Shown here one piece after another: positions 1 to 9,144 of a DNA stretch of 64,000 nt (positions are counted from its first letter, which is position 1; every line of letters starts with the position of its first letter). The notes under the pieces were generated by a model. It searched no databases. It saw nothing but the letters and a program-made list of their open reading frames with translations, and was not told where the DNA came from. The DNA is taken from contig NZ_CP043329.1 of NCBI RefSeq assembly GCF_008195825.1, forward strand, positions 2,356,001 through 2,420,000, read 5' to 3'. A program made the position numbers and the translations under genes. The stretch is from Pedobacter aquae. GTDB lineage: Bacteria > Bacteroidota > Bacteroidia > Sphingobacteriales > Sphingobacteriaceae.

Positions 1-2
1 TG

Positions 3-794
3 ACTTATAATGTTCATTATTTTAAAAAATTTGGTCTAGAGCTTGATACCCATACCAGATCTGGCATTTTTAATCTCCTCAGAAATGAGCAACCCGATAT
101 TATAGGTTTTCAAGAGTTTTTCACCAGAAATAAAGGCAAATACAACATTAAAGATTCGGTTTTTAACATATTAGATACCAAATATTATTATTACAATCCT
201 TCGGTAGATAATAATTATGAATCTTCTGGTATTGCCGTATTTAGCAAATTGCCCATAAAAGCTAAGGGCAATATAGATTTAAAAGACGACACAAAAGGCA
301 ATCAAGGTATTTGGGTTGATATTGAGAAAAACAACAAAATTTTTAGGGTTTTTATAGTGCATTTAGCTTCCATATCTTTCCAGCCAGAGGATTATAGCTA
401 CCTCAATAAATTAAAACAAGATTTAAATACTGAGGAAGATTTAAACTCGGGCAAAAGAATCATCAAAAGGTTAAAAAATGCTTTTATCAAAAGGAGTATG
501 CAGGTAAAATATCTACAAGCTTATATTGATTCTTGCAAAACGCCATATATCATCATGGGCGATTTTAACGACACCCCAGTTTCATACACTTTACATACAC
601 TAAAAAAGGATATTAAAAACGGTTTCGAAGAAAAAGGTAGCGGCTTAGGCATTACCTATAACGGCGATTTTCCTAATTTTCAGATAGATTACATCTTGGC
701 TTCAAAAGAATTTGATTTTAAAACTTACAAAATCATAAAAAAAACTTTTTCAGACCATTATCCTGTTAGATGTAATGTAACTTTGGCAGATTAA
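3..794 (+). CDS. Endonuclease/exonuclease/phosphatase family protein (5' end outside window)
   Basis: The reading frame is open from the window's first bases to the TAA at 792-794, so the start lies upstream and the internal ATG at 249 is not the true start. Visible family signatures are an N-terminal DIIGFQEFF (the metal-binding Glu strand), a central GDFNDTP (catalytic Asp/Asn) and a C-terminal SDHYPV (catalytic Asp-His). This order is that of the DNase I-like EEP fold, which hydrolyses phosphodiester or phosphomonoester bonds; the substrate cannot be told from sequence. In Bacteroidota such genes often encode exported or membrane-anchored proteins, but the N-terminus is not visible here. 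It ends 33 bases before cysS on the same strand. Confidence 0.85.
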   Translation, partial: TYNVHYFKKFGLELDTHTRSGIFNLLRNEQPDIIGFQEFFTRNKGKYNIKDSVFNILDTKYYYYNPSVDNNYESSGIAVFSKLPIKAKGNIDLKDDTKGNQGIWVDIEKNNKIFRVFIVHLASISFQPEDYSYLNKLKQDLNTEEDLNSGKRIIKRLKNAFIKRSMQVKYLQAYIDSCKTPYIIMGDFNDTPVSYTLHTLKKDIKNGFEEKGSGLGITYNGDFPNFQIDYILASKEFDFKTYKIIKKTFSDHYPVRCNVTLAD

Positions 795-827
795 TTTAAA
801 CAATCATCTAAATTCGTATTTTGCGAC

Positions 828-2285
828 ATGCACAACAATCTTACTATTTATAATACCATATCCAGAAAGAAAGAAGAATTTAAGGCTTTAAACCCACCTT
901 ATGTAGGGATGTACGTTTGCGGACCAACCGTTTATAGCGATGTACATTTAGGAAACTGCCGCACTTTTATTTCTTTTGATTTGATTTATAGATACCTAAA
1001 ACATTTAGGTTATACGGTAAGATATGTAAGAAATATTACTGATGCTGGCCACTTAGAAGGTGATGGCGATAGCGGAGAAGATAAAATCTCTAAAAAAGCA
1101 AAACTAGCATCTTTAGAGCCTATGGAGATTGTACAACAATATACCAATGGTTTCCATAATATGATGGCTGTGTTTAATGTTTCGCCACCTAGTATAGAAC
1201 CAACAGCTACCGGGCATATCATAGAGCAGATAGAAATGGTTAAAACCATTATAGAAAAAGGCTTTGCTTATGAAACCAATGGCTCGGTATATTTTGATGT
1301 TGAGAAATACAACCAAACACAAGATTATGGTATTTTAAACAATCGTAAGCTTGAAGATTTATTAAACAATACCAGAGACTTAGGTGGCCAAGATGAGAAA
1401 AAAGGTAAACTTGATTTTGCTCTTTGGATAAAAGCTAAGCCAGAACATTTAATGCAATGGCCCTCGCCGTGGGGAATGGGCTTTCCTGGTTGGCATTTAG
1501 AATGCTCTGCCATGAGTAATAAATACTTGGGAGAACAATTTGACATACATGGTGGCGGTATGGATTTAGCTCCTACACACCATACCAATGAAATTGCCCA
1601 AAATGTGGCTTCTTGCGGCAAGCATCCGGCTAATTATTGGATACACACCAATATGCTTACGGTTAACGGACAAAAAATGTCTAAATCTTTAGGAAATAGC
1701 TTTTTACCACACGAGCTTTTCTCTGGCCAACATCCCTTACTACAAAAAGGCTATAGCCCAATGGTGGTGAAGTTTTTTATGCTGCAAGCGCATTATAGAA
1801 GCACCTTAGATTTCTCTAACGAAGCCCTAGATGCTAGCGAAAAAGGCTTTAAAAGGTTAATGGCTGCCTTAGCACTCTTAGATAAAGTTAAAACATCTGC
1901 CCAGTCTGAAGTTGATGTTAAAGCTTTAGAAGAAAAGTTTTCCAAGGCGATGAATGATGATTTTAACTCGCCTATTCTTATTGCTGAGCTTTTTGATGCC
2001 GTTAGAATAATCAATTCTATTTACGATGGAAAAACAGCAATCTCCGCTGATGATTTAGCTGCTTTAAAAAATCTTATTCAAGCTTATGTTTTTGATATTT
2101 TAGGCTTACAAGATGAAAATCAGGCGCATGATATAGAACCTTTAATAAGTTTCTTGATTAATATCCGTAAAGAAGCTAAAGAGAACAAAGATTATGTTAC
2201 TTCAGATAAAATAAGAATAGGACTACAAGAAATTGGCTACCAGTTAAAGGATAGTAAAGAAGGCACAACATGGTCTAAAATTTAG
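828..2285 (+). CDS. cysS: Cysteine--tRNA ligase
   Basis: Cytoplasmic class I aminoacyl-tRNA synthetase that charges tRNA-Cys. The 485-aa length is normal for the family. The N-terminus has the zinc-ligand Cys31 in YVCGPTVY, followed by the HIGH-type motif HLGN at residues 40-43. The second zinc-ligand Cys lies in HLECSAMS (about residue 226), with the downstream HTNE providing further ligands. The KMSKS loop occurs at residues 283-287. The C-terminal DALR-type helical domain and anticodon-binding region are complete. The ATG at 828 follows a TATTTTG sequence that resembles a Bacteroidota -7 box but is one base short. A secreted-protein gene follows after 13 bases. Confidence 0.97.
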   Translation: MHNNLTIYNTISRKKEEFKALNPPYVGMYVCGPTVYSDVHLGNCRTFISFDLIYRYLKHLGYTVRYVRNITDAGHLEGDGDSGEDKISKKAKLASLEPMEIVQQYTNGFHNMMAVFNVSPPSIEPTATGHIIEQIEMVKTIIEKGFAYETNGSVYFDVEKYNQTQDYGILNNRKLEDLLNNTRDLGGQDEKKGKLDFALWIKAKPEHLMQWPSPWGMGFPGWHLECSAMSNKYLGEQFDIHGGGMDLAPTHHTNEIAQNVASCGKHPANYWIHTNMLTVNGQKMSKSLGNSFLPHELFSGQHPLLQKGYSPMVVKFFMLQAHYRSTLDFSNEALDASEKGFKRLMAALALLDKVKTSAQSEVDVKALEEKFSKAMNDDFNSPILIAELFDAVRIINSIYDGKTAISADDLAALKNLIQAYVFDILGLQDENQAHDIEPLISFLINIRKEAKENKDYVTSDKIRIGLQEIGYQLKDSKEGTTWSKI

Positions 2286-2298
2286 CGTTTTAGCAATA

Positions 2299-3138
2299 AT
2301 GACAAAAAAAATAAGCTACTTTTTTCTTGCTTTATGCTTTAGTATCCCTGCTTTTGCACAAAAAGCAGATGGTACCATACGTTCCTTAATTAATACCGAA
2401 GACTTTTTTAACCTCTTGGTAAAAAGAGAAGGTATACAAAAAAGCTTTCTAAAATTTGCTGATGCTAAAGGTATCGTTTTTAGACCTGGCCCGGTAGATA
2501 TGAGAAAGTATTACACCAAAAACAGCGAATCAGAATATCAAATAAGTTGGAAGCCAGAATACGCCAGAATATCTAAAGAAGGTGATTTAGCTTTTACCAC
2601 AGGGCCTTATGAGTTGGTTTCTGCTCAAGATACTACCTATGGCCATTACCTTTCTATCTGGAAAAATGACCATAGCAAATGGAAGTTGTGGCTAGATGTA
2701 GGTATTACCCACGCTAAACCACCTACGGTTTTAAAGTACGAGTATTATGACCCTTCTAATTATAAATATCCCAAATTATTAGGTCCGCAAAAAATTCAAA
2801 TGCGTGAGGATATTGTTTTCAATACGGATATTCTTTTGGGTAAAGCGCTAAAACTATCAGGAAATAAAAACTTTAAAGAATTTTACGACCCTAAAGTGAG
2901 ATTATACTTCCCAGAATATTTACCTGTTATTGGGAAGTTAAAAGCTTTAGATTTTATTGATAAAAAGGATCTAAACATTGTCTCTAACCCAATTACCGCA
3001 GAAAGAGCTATAAGTGGAGATTTAGCTTATACTTATGGCGATGCTAGCATCAACCAAGAAAATTACCATTACGTAAGGGTTTGGAAATTAGATGACGATA
3101 TGAAGTGGAATATTATTTTAGATGTTTATTCTAAATAA
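2299..3138 (+). CDS. Secreted protein with two SnoaL/NTF2-like (DUF4440-type) domains
   Basis: 279 aa with a clear signal peptide (hydrophobic core ending in AFAQ), so probably periplasmic or secreted. Two halves share a pattern: a segment near residues 95-140 reads LAFTTGPYEL...YLSIWKND..WKLWLDVG, and the C-terminus repeats LAYTYGDASI...YVRVWKLDDD.KWNIILDV. This is the G-x-W-x-hydrophobic ending of SnoaL/DUF4440-type NTF2 folds, so the protein is probably an internal duplication. No catalytic residue set can be assigned; family members range from hydrolases to ligand-binding scaffolds. It lies 13 bases after cysS and converges on the moxR operon with a two-base gap. Confidence 0.7.
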   Translation: MTKKISYFFLALCFSIPAFAQKADGTIRSLINTEDFFNLLVKREGIQKSFLKFADAKGIVFRPGPVDMRKYYTKNSESEYQISWKPEYARISKEGDLAFTTGPYELVSAQDTTYGHYLSIWKNDHSKWKLWLDVGITHAKPPTVLKYEYYDPSNYKYPKLLGPQKIQMREDIVFNTDILLGKALKLSGNKNFKEFYDPKVRLYFPEYLPVIGKLKALDFIDKKDLNIVSNPITAERAISGDLAYTYGDASINQENYHYVRVWKLDDDMKWNIILDVYSK

Positions 3139-3140
3139 TA

Positions 3141-4106
3141 CTAGAACAAACCTCTGATGATATCTTCTATACTTATTCCTTCTGCTTCGGCTTTATAATT
3201 TCTTACCATACGGTGTCTTAAAATTGCTATTGCAACGGCTTGTACATCTTCCATATCTGGAGAATACTTACCATGAATAGCTGCATGGCATTTAGCGCCT
3301 ACCACTAAAAACTGAGATGCTCTGGGGCCTGCACCCCAAGTGATGTATTTCTTAACAGTATCAGTAGCCATAGCCCCTTGAGGCCTTGTTTTAGCAACCA
3401 TAGCAACTGCATATTCTACTACATGGTCTGTTACCGGAATATTTCTTACCAATTGCTGGAAATAGCTAATCTGCTCGGCATTGATAATTTTCTTTAAATC
3501 CTGAACTTTGGTACCCGTTGTATTTTTAACGATAGCAATTTCATCCTCAAAAGAAGGATAATCTAAACTTACGTTAAACATAAACCTATCTAATTGGGCT
3601 TCTGGTAAAGGATAAGTACCTTCTTGTTCTATGGGGTTTTGAGTTGCCAAAACAAAGAATGGTTTTGGTAAAGCATGTGTAACACCAGCAGCAGTAACAG
3701 CCTTCTCTTGCATAGCCTCTAATAGAGCAGCCTGCGTTTTAGGTGGAGTTCTGTTAATTTCATCGGCCAAAATAATGTTGGCAAAAACTGGCCCTTTGAT
3801 GAATTTAAAAACTCTTTCCTCGCCTAAAATTTCACTTCCTATAATATCAGAAGGCATTAAATCTGGCGTAAATTGTATCCTGTTGAAAGATAAATCTAGT
3901 ACCCTAGAAACGGTTTGTACCAATAAGGTTTTGGCTAAACCGGGTACACCAACCAATAAGCAATGACCATTGCTAAAAACAGCTATCAATACTGCTTTTA
4001 CAACATCATCTTGCCCTACTATAACTTTAGAAATCTCTTTGGTTATTTCTTTGTAAGACAAGCATAATGCATCAATAGCCTCTACTTCTGATTGAAATTT
4101 ACTCAT
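3141..4106 (-). CDS. MoxR family AAA+ ATPase
   Basis: 321 aa, the normal MoxR length. Walker A is GVPGLAKT at residues 53-60. Walker B is IILADEINR with Asp115-Glu116. The sensor-1 strand FVLATQNP and the LPEAQLDRF arginine-finger region are both present. MoxR ATPases are chaperone-like AAA+ proteins that commonly act on VWA-domain partners and membrane or periplasmic complexes. Here the gene is last in an operon with two periplasmic folding factors. Its ATG overlaps the stop of the upstream surA-like gene by four bases, so translation is probably coupled. No VWA or DUF58 gene, the usual partner, lies next to it in the window. Confidence 0.93.
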   Translation of the reverse strand: MSKFQSEVEAIDALCLSYKEITKEISKVIVGQDDVVKAVLIAVFSNGHCLLVGVPGLAKTLLVQTVSRVLDLSFNRIQFTPDLMPSDIIGSEILGEERVFKFIKGPVFANIILADEINRTPPKTQAALLEAMQEKAVTAAGVTHALPKPFFVLATQNPIEQEGTYPLPEAQLDRFMFNVSLDYPSFEDEIAIVKNTTGTKVQDLKKIINAEQISYFQQLVRNIPVTDHVVEYAVAMVAKTRPQGAMATDTVKKYITWGAGPRASQFLVVGAKCHAAIHGKYSPDMEDVQAVAIAILRHRMVRNYKAEAEGISIEDIIRGLF

Positions 4107-5461
4107 TCTTTAGCTGTTACAGGTTTAGTTACCCATTCTTGCAAAACATCACAAGATTGAAATTCCTTATCTATTTTAATATAGCTTGCTTTTCTTCTTT
4201 TCTCAAACCACTCGCTCACCACTTTATTAACTTTAGTTTCATAAGCAGCATCTTTTAACTTAGGTAAGTCCTGCTCTAAATTGGCTTTATGAGGTGGTGT
4301 TTTAGATCTTAAATACAAGAAACGATAGCCTTTTTTACCTCTAGCATCGGCAAATACTTCTGGGTTAGAATAAGTTCCAACTTTCATGGTATCTACAACC
4401 AAAAATATAGCAGGGTCTAACTTATCAGTAGGGATAAACGTAGTTCTGTTAGAACTCTCGTAATTTAATATCATCCCACCATTATATTTGGTATCGTTAT
4501 TATCAGAATATAAAGATGCGGCGGTAGAGAAATCCATCTTTTTATCTATAACCTTTTTATAGATAGAGTCTATTTCTACTTTGGCCCTATCTAAAGAAGC
4601 TGGCGTTGTTTCTGGAATTACTAAGATATGCCTTGCTCTTACTTGCTCACCCTTTCTTTCAAGAACCTCTAAAAAGTGAAAACCAAATTCGGTTTCAAAA
4701 ACAGGAGACATTTCTTTTTCTTTTAATTTAAAAGCCCAAGCTGTAAATTCCTTTGCCATGGTTTGTCTATCAAAGAAAGGTAGCTCGCCACCATCGGCTG
4801 CAGAGCCAGGGTCTTGAGAATATAATCTCGCTAAGGTTCCAAAATTATCGCCGCTTTTAACTCTTAAACGTAAAGCTTCTGCTTTGTCTTTATAAAACTC
4901 TTTCTCTTTTTTTGTTAACTCAGGATAAACCACCAATTCGCCTACTTCAACTTCTGTATTAAAAGTAGGAAGTGAATCTTTAGGAATCTCGTTAAAAAAT
5001 CTTCTTACATCTAAAGGGGTTACTTCTACTTTTTCAGTGATTTTGGCTTGCATTTTTTGAGCTACCAATTGCTCTTTGATATCTGGTCTGATTTCATCTT
5101 TATATTGCAATACAGAACGACCTAAGAACTCTTCTAACCTATCTTGCCCGCCTGCATTGGCTATAGATCTACGCATTCTTCTATCAATTTCTTCATCTAC
5201 CTCATCATCATTAACCGTGATAGAATCTATTACAGCTTGTTGCGATAGCAGTTTCTGGCTCAACATATTTTGTAAAATATAGCATTTAATACCAGGGTCA
5301 GGTTTAGTGCCTTGCACTAAGTATTGCGCATATTGTTGGTCAACCTCAGATTGTAAAATCACGTTATCACCCACCACAGCCACTACTTTGTCTATCACCT
5401 TCTTTTGTGCCAGAAGGCTGTTGCTTACAAAAAGTAGCGCAATTATTAAATACTTCTTCAT
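4103..5461 (-). CDS. SurA-type peptidylprolyl isomerase (two parvulin domains)
   Basis: 452 aa with a cleavable signal peptide (residues 1-19, ending SLLAQ). A SurA-like N-terminal chaperone region (about 20-165) is followed by two parvulin/PpiC rotamase domains (about 168-270 and 272-385). Each has typical signatures: LYSQDPGSAADGGELPFF and FGFHFLEV in the first, RARHILV and NGGMILNYE in the second. Proteins of this type assist folding of outer-membrane beta-barrels in the periplasm. The gene overlaps both neighbours by four bases and sits between a second SurA-like lipoprotein and moxR. The symbol surA is not given because Bacteroidota usually carry several paralogues. Confidence 0.9.
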   Translation of the reverse strand: MKKYLIIALLFVSNSLLAQKKVIDKVVAVVGDNVILQSEVDQQYAQYLVQGTKPDPGIKCYILQNMLSQKLLSQQAVIDSITVNDDEVDEEIDRRMRRSIANAGGQDRLEEFLGRSVLQYKDEIRPDIKEQLVAQKMQAKITEKVEVTPLDVRRFFNEIPKDSLPTFNTEVEVGELVVYPELTKKEKEFYKDKAEALRLRVKSGDNFGTLARLYSQDPGSAADGGELPFFDRQTMAKEFTAWAFKLKEKEMSPVFETEFGFHFLEVLERKGEQVRARHILVIPETTPASLDRAKVEIDSIYKKVIDKKMDFSTAASLYSDNNDTKYNGGMILNYESSNRTTFIPTDKLDPAIFLVVDTMKVGTYSNPEVFADARGKKGYRFLYLRSKTPPHKANLEQDLPKLKDAAYETKVNKVVSEWFEKRRKASYIKIDKEFQSCDVLQEWVTKPVTAKE

Positions 5462-6315
5462 TTCTTGTACACTTCTAATTCGTTATTTTTTTGGGCCTCT
5501 TGAAAAACTTCTCTTTCCATTTGGCTTATTAACTTCAGCTTACGCTGATTTAGTATCAAATTTTTAATATTCTCTTTTTCAAACGCTAAAGGCGATAAGC
5601 TATCGCGAAATTTAGAGCCCTGCAAAATTAGGAGATATAATGTATTATTTTCAGAAATCTGAAAAATACGGTTTAATGTTTCGTAATTATACTCTCCAAT
5701 TTTCGAGATAGGCAGCGTTTTCTCTAATTCATCAATATAATGCCAGCTGGTATCCATTAAAGAAAATGCTGGCGAGTACTTAAAACAATATTTTTCAAGT
5801 AAATCTCTGTCTCTAACATCCTTAGAAGTAAAAAGCTTTTTCACCATATCTATTTTAGGAGCCTTATCACTAAGTTTGATGTAAGAGACCTTTAATATCG
5901 GCTTTTTTAATTGAAAGTTCTTCTTATTCTCTTCATAATATTTGGTAATCTCTTCTTCCGTAACGGTAGTATCCAACTTCTGGTTAATCAATTCTTGTTC
6001 GTATTGGAAACGAATAAGAGATTTACGGTAATTATCAAGCTGTTCTTGGATATATTTTTCATCAACTTGGATATTCTCTTCAGCTTGATGTTGCAAGACC
6101 ATATCATGCTGCCATTGGTCTATAAAACCTCTTACAATGGCTATACTATCATTACCATGAATATTTGGAGGCACTATACCTTCAATATCTTTAGCGTAAA
6201 GATATTTATCGAAAGCTCTTGCTATGGGTTGCTCTTCATTGCCAGTAAACCTAGCGCAAGAGGTAAAAGCAACTGAAATAGCTAAACAAAAAATACGAAG
6301 TATATAGTTATTCAT
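5458..6315 (-). CDS. SurA_N-like lipoprotein, probable periplasmic folding factor
   Basis: The ATG at 6315 is chosen because the next residues form a lipoprotein signal (hydrophobic core then AFTSC). The frame stays open upstream to 6486, but that extension runs over the start of the divergent gene at 6401 and has no signal. The product is 285 aa, rich in charged helices, with an NQKLDTTVTEEEITKYYEENK segment typical of SurA/PpiC N-terminal domains. No rotamase signature is visible, so it is more likely a chaperone than an isomerase. The four-base overlap with the downstream two-domain isomerase implies joint function in outer-membrane protein biogenesis. Confidence 0.75.
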   Translation of the reverse strand: MNNYILRIFCLAISVAFTSCARFTGNEEQPIARAFDKYLYAKDIEGIVPPNIHGNDSIAIVRGFIDQWQHDMVLQHQAEENIQVDEKYIQEQLDNYRKSLIRFQYEQELINQKLDTTVTEEEITKYYEENKKNFQLKKPILKVSYIKLSDKAPKIDMVKKLFTSKDVRDRDLLEKYCFKYSPAFSLMDTSWHYIDELEKTLPISKIGEYNYETLNRIFQISENNTLYLLILQGSKFRDSLSPLAFEKENIKNLILNQRKLKLISQMEREVFQEAQKNNELEVYKK

Positions 6316-6387
6316 GAATTTAAACGAATGTAAAGTCTTTTTATGTAAAACATGAAGCATTTTAAAATTTTTAACAATATTTAACCC

Positions 6388-6395
6388 TAAATTTG
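6388..6395 (+). promoter_or_regulatory. Candidate -7 box TAAATTTG
   Basis: TAAATTTG matches the Bacteroidota -7 consensus TAnnTTTG and lies only five bases before the ATG at 6401, so the transcript would be leaderless or nearly so. No TTTG -33 box is seen at the expected spacing, so support is partial. Confidence 0.3.
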
Positions 6396-6400
6396 CCCTT

Positions 6401-7003
6401 ATGGATTCTTTAAATACAGCCCACCCTTTAGCATTAAGCATTCTTTTAAATGAAGACTTATATGTTATTGAACCTGTTGAAACCACTCCAAATACAGAAG
6501 TTATAACAGCCCAAAAAGAAGAACCTAAAGCAGCTGTAGAAAATAAAACTGTTATACCAGTTTTACAGAATACTCCAATAGAAACGCAAGAGTCAGCAAA
6601 AGCACAAACCCCTGTAAGTAAACCAGTTTTTAATTATTTAGGCGATAATAACAAATATCTTCTCATTATTGTAAACGATACCACACATCAGTTTATTAAC
6701 GATAAAGATTTAGCATTTCTTTTAAAAATTTTGGCTGCTAAAAAACTTGATTTGCATGATATTGCCATCTTAAACACCAAGAGTTATACCGATTTAACCT
6801 TTAAAGATTTAAAGGATTATTTTGCTTGTAATAAGATTTTAACTTTCGGGATAGACCCAAAATCGCTTCAAATACAAGGCATTACAGCTAACAAAGCAGG
6901 AGAATTTGATAGCGTAAAAATATTGGGTACATGGGCTTTATCTTTATTAGATACCGATGTAAAAAAGAAGACTGTTTATTGGAATGAGTTGAAAAATTTT
7001 TAA
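6401..7003 (+). CDS. Conserved Bacteroidota hypothetical protein
   Basis: 200 aa, no signal peptide. Two parts are visible: a low-complexity Pro/Glu/Thr/Lys-rich linker (about residues 25-75) and a compact alpha/beta C-terminal half beginning YLLIIVND. Residues such as DLHDIAILN, KILTFGIDP and the closing VYWNELKNF give alternating hydrophobic strands and helices. I recall similar short proteins next to rdgB in other Bacteroidota, but no function is established from what I can see. A remote relation to replication accessory proteins such as HolD is possible but unproven. It is divergent from the chaperone operon and lies 13 bases before rdgB, so probably co-transcribed with it. Confidence 0.6.
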   Translation: MDSLNTAHPLALSILLNEDLYVIEPVETTPNTEVITAQKEEPKAAVENKTVIPVLQNTPIETQESAKAQTPVSKPVFNYLGDNNKYLLIIVNDTTHQFINDKDLAFLLKILAAKKLDLHDIAILNTKSYTDLTFKDLKDYFACNKILTFGIDPKSLQIQGITANKAGEFDSVKILGTWALSLLDTDVKKKTVYWNELKNF

Positions 7004-7016
7004 TAATTATTGATTT

Positions 7017-7589
7017 ATGCAATTGGTATTTGCCACAAATAACCATCACAAAGTAGCAGAAGTACAATCAAAAATAAACCAACAAATAAAGGTTTTAAGC
7101 TTGGCTGATATTGGTTGTTTTGAGGATATTGCCGAAACCGGCTTAACCTTAGAAGAAAATGCCTCTATAAAAAGCAGGTATATTTTTGGTGCTTATCAAA
7201 TAAATTGCTTTGCCGATGATACTGGTTTAGAAATTGAAGCTCTTAACCAAGAGCCCGGTGTATTCTCTGCCCGGTATAGTGGAACCAGAGATTCTGAAAA
7301 AAACATCGATTTAGTTTTAGAGAAACTTAAAAACGAAAACAACCGTAAAGCCCGCTTCAGAACTGTTATTTCTTTAATATTAAACGGAAAAGAGATTTTA
7401 TTCGAAGGAATTGTAAATGGGAATATCCGTAAAGAAAGAACCGGTACAGGCGGCTTTGGTTATGATGCTATTTTTGAACCAGAGGGCTATAACATTACTT
7501 TTGCAGAGATGGATATGGCAAGTAAAAATAACATTAGCCACCGTGGTTTGGCTGTAGAAAAACTTATTCATTACTTAAATAGCTTGTAA
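7017..7589 (+). CDS. rdgB: RdgB/HAM1 non-canonical purine NTP pyrophosphatase
   Basis: 190 aa, full length. It hydrolyses dITP, dHAPTP and XTP to monophosphates and so keeps deaminated purines out of DNA and RNA. The N-terminal substrate loop reads FATNNHHK (the T/SxxxxK motif). ADDTGLEIEAL carries the catalytic metal-binding Asp pair, and GVFSARYSG and GGFGYDAIFEP form the rest of the nucleotide site. The C-terminal KNNISHRG is the usual closing motif. The start at 7017 is the only ATG leaving the N-terminal beta-strand intact. It is followed by a strong bidirectional hairpin. Confidence 0.95.
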   Translation: MQLVFATNNHHKVAEVQSKINQQIKVLSLADIGCFEDIAETGLTLEENASIKSRYIFGAYQINCFADDTGLEIEALNQEPGVFSARYSGTRDSEKNIDLVLEKLKNENNRKARFRTVISLILNGKEILFEGIVNGNIRKERTGTGGFGYDAIFEPEGYNITFAEMDMASKNNISHRGLAVEKLIHYLNSL

Positions 7590-7593
7590 AAAA

Positions 7594-7624
7594 TAAAGCC
7601 CCGTTTGATTAAAACGAGGCTTTA
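7594..7624. terminator. Bidirectional intrinsic terminator
   Basis: A stem of AAAGCC/GGCTTT continued by CGTTT/AAACG, with one C-A mismatch and a five-base GATTA loop, lies between convergent rdgB and the LiaF-like gene. A/T runs flank both sides, so it can serve both strands. Confidence 0.75.
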
Positions 7625-7646
7625 TGATATACATATTTAAGATTAA

Positions 7647-8576
7647 TCAATATCTTCTTACTTCAAAATCACTTAAGCCACCTTTAAAGTTGATATAAAT
7701 TTTCTGCTTTGCGGTTTTAAAATTTGGCGTTTCGTAATCGCCTACTTCATTTTCTTTAAAACCATCAAACTTACGCGATGAAAGTTCGCTGGTGTTTTCT
7801 ATTAAGCATCCAGAGTTTTCAGGAATTTTAATCACCACTTTTGCAACACCAGTTTCTGCGTTAAGGCTTACACTATCTTGTAAACTACCTAGTTTAATAT
7901 CAAATTTTGCAGCACCGCCTTCTAAGTCTAAGTTTCTTACTTTATAATCAGATAAATCAAAAGTTGCTTTACCAGCTCCCATTTTTAAACTGATATCCCA
8001 AAGTGGATTCGTATTTAAAAAAAGTTTAACCTTGCTATATTCTTCATCTTTAAAGTTGAAATCTTTATTGTTATTGGTAGTAAAATCTAAGCTTACAGTA
8101 CTATCCTGCTCGGTTTTCTTTAAAATATATCTAGCCTTAGCGCCTTTTATATTGGCTTCAAATAAATTATCTGTGTATTCATCAATCACAAAAGAACTTG
8201 CTCCACCAGAAACTTCAAGCTTAACAATTTTAAAACGTGGGTCATAAGTTTCGGTATAAGCATTTAATTCTTTTGAATCTCTTTCTACCTCTACTTTATC
8301 GTCATTAGACCAGGTAATACCCGTATTAGAGTCGTTATTTAAACCTTTATAAGTGATAAAACCTAAACTTATAACAGTTACACCTGCTACCAAAGCTATT
8401 GCTAAAATCGTTTTCTTCTTGGCAAATAAGATATTGATACCTGTAACAATTAAAACAAGTGGCCAAAAGCGCCAGATATATCGCCAGCTAAAATCAATCA
8501 TATTAAAATTCTCTAATAGGATAATTCCTCCTATATAAACCAATATGATTCCCCAAAAAATTCTATCTGTTTTCAT
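7647..8576 (-). CDS. LiaF-like membrane protein (LiaI/LiaF TM region + beta-rich C-terminal domain)
   Basis: 309 aa. The N-terminus has three to four hydrophobic segments (about residues 7-25, 33-50, 55-75), the LiaI-LiaF-like transmembrane region typified by RFWPLVLIVTGINIL. The C-terminal half (about 110-309) is a beta-rich, repetitive domain of the LiaF/DUF2154 'toast-rack' type, with alternating strands such as LDLEGGAAKFDIKLGS. Such proteins take part in cell-envelope stress sensing together with PspC-domain proteins. The gene starts two bases after the PspC gene ends, so they form one operon. Confidence 0.8.
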   Translation of the reverse strand: MKTDRIFWGIILVYIGGIILLENFNMIDFSWRYIWRFWPLVLIVTGINILFAKKKTILAIALVAGVTVISLGFITYKGLNNDSNTGITWSNDDKVEVERDSKELNAYTETYDPRFKIVKLEVSGGASSFVIDEYTDNLFEANIKGAKARYILKKTEQDSTVSLDFTTNNNKDFNFKDEEYSKVKLFLNTNPLWDISLKMGAGKATFDLSDYKVRNLDLEGGAAKFDIKLGSLQDSVSLNAETGVAKVVIKIPENSGCLIENTSELSSRKFDGFKENEVGDYETPNFKTAKQKIYINFKGGLSDFEVRRY

Positions 8577-8578
8577 GA

Positions 8579-9106
8579 CTATAAATTTTCGTTGGTTTTA
8601 TCTTCAGTTACTTCTTGTGCTGTTGTTTCTTCCACTGGCTCTTCCTCTTTAGTTTCTGTTAGCACTTCTTTTTCTTTTCTAGTTTTCATCAACATCGTTA
8701 AACCTAAAACCACAAAAACTAAAGGCCAAAGTTTGCTGATGCTAAACCAATCTGGTATTAAATCAAATTCTTCCATTAAGAAATACGAGCCTAAAACAAT
8801 GAGGATTAAACCGCCAACTGTACTTATGTTAGAATTTTTCTCTTTCTTTTTTGATGCTTTATAGGAAGTATAATCTGGCATTGGCGGCTGATAATTTTTG
8901 GCGTAACCACCATACATAGCACTATATTGTTCTGGCAAAGCAATCCATAAAATGATATAAATTAAAAAGCCACCGCCACCAAAAAATACTGCTAAAGCAA
9001 ATGCAATTCTAACCCAGGTCACATCTAACTGAAAGTAATCTGCTAATCCTGAGGCAACACCAGCAACCATCTTGTCGCTCATGTTTCTTGTTAATTTTTT
9101 AGACAT
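8579..9106 (-). CDS. PspC domain-containing membrane protein
   Basis: 175 aa. Residues 1-60 form a PspC domain: KLTRNMSDKMVAGVASGLA, then the membrane helix with YIILWIALPEQ. A second LiaI-like hairpin (about residues 98-145, containing FSISKLWPLVFVVLGLTML) and an acidic C-terminal tail of Glu/Thr repeats follow. PspC proteins are inner-membrane regulators of phage-shock or envelope-stress responses. Neither pspA nor a LiaRS-type two-component system is next to it. It is the first gene of a two-gene operon with the LiaF-like protein. Confidence 0.88.
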   Translation of the reverse strand: MSKKLTRNMSDKMVAGVASGLADYFQLDVTWVRIAFALAVFFGGGGFLIYIILWIALPEQYSAMYGGYAKNYQPPMPDYTSYKASKKKEKNSNISTVGGLILIVLGSYFLMEEFDLIPDWFSISKLWPLVFVVLGLTMLMKTRKEKEVLTETKEEEPVEETTAQEVTEDKTNENL

Positions 9107-9144
9107 AATCTTGTTTTTTACAATCCTTACTCTTTTTTTCTTTC

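Noticed and set aside
3-248. ATG at 249 as the start of the first gene
   Set aside because: The frame is open upstream and encodes the conserved DIIGFQEFF motif.
1010-1621. Antisense open frames within cysS
   Set aside because: They lie fully within a clear synthetase gene and show no family motifs.
6316-6486. Longer N-terminus of the SurA_N-like lipoprotein
   Set aside because: It would hide the lipoprotein signal and overlap the divergent gene's start.
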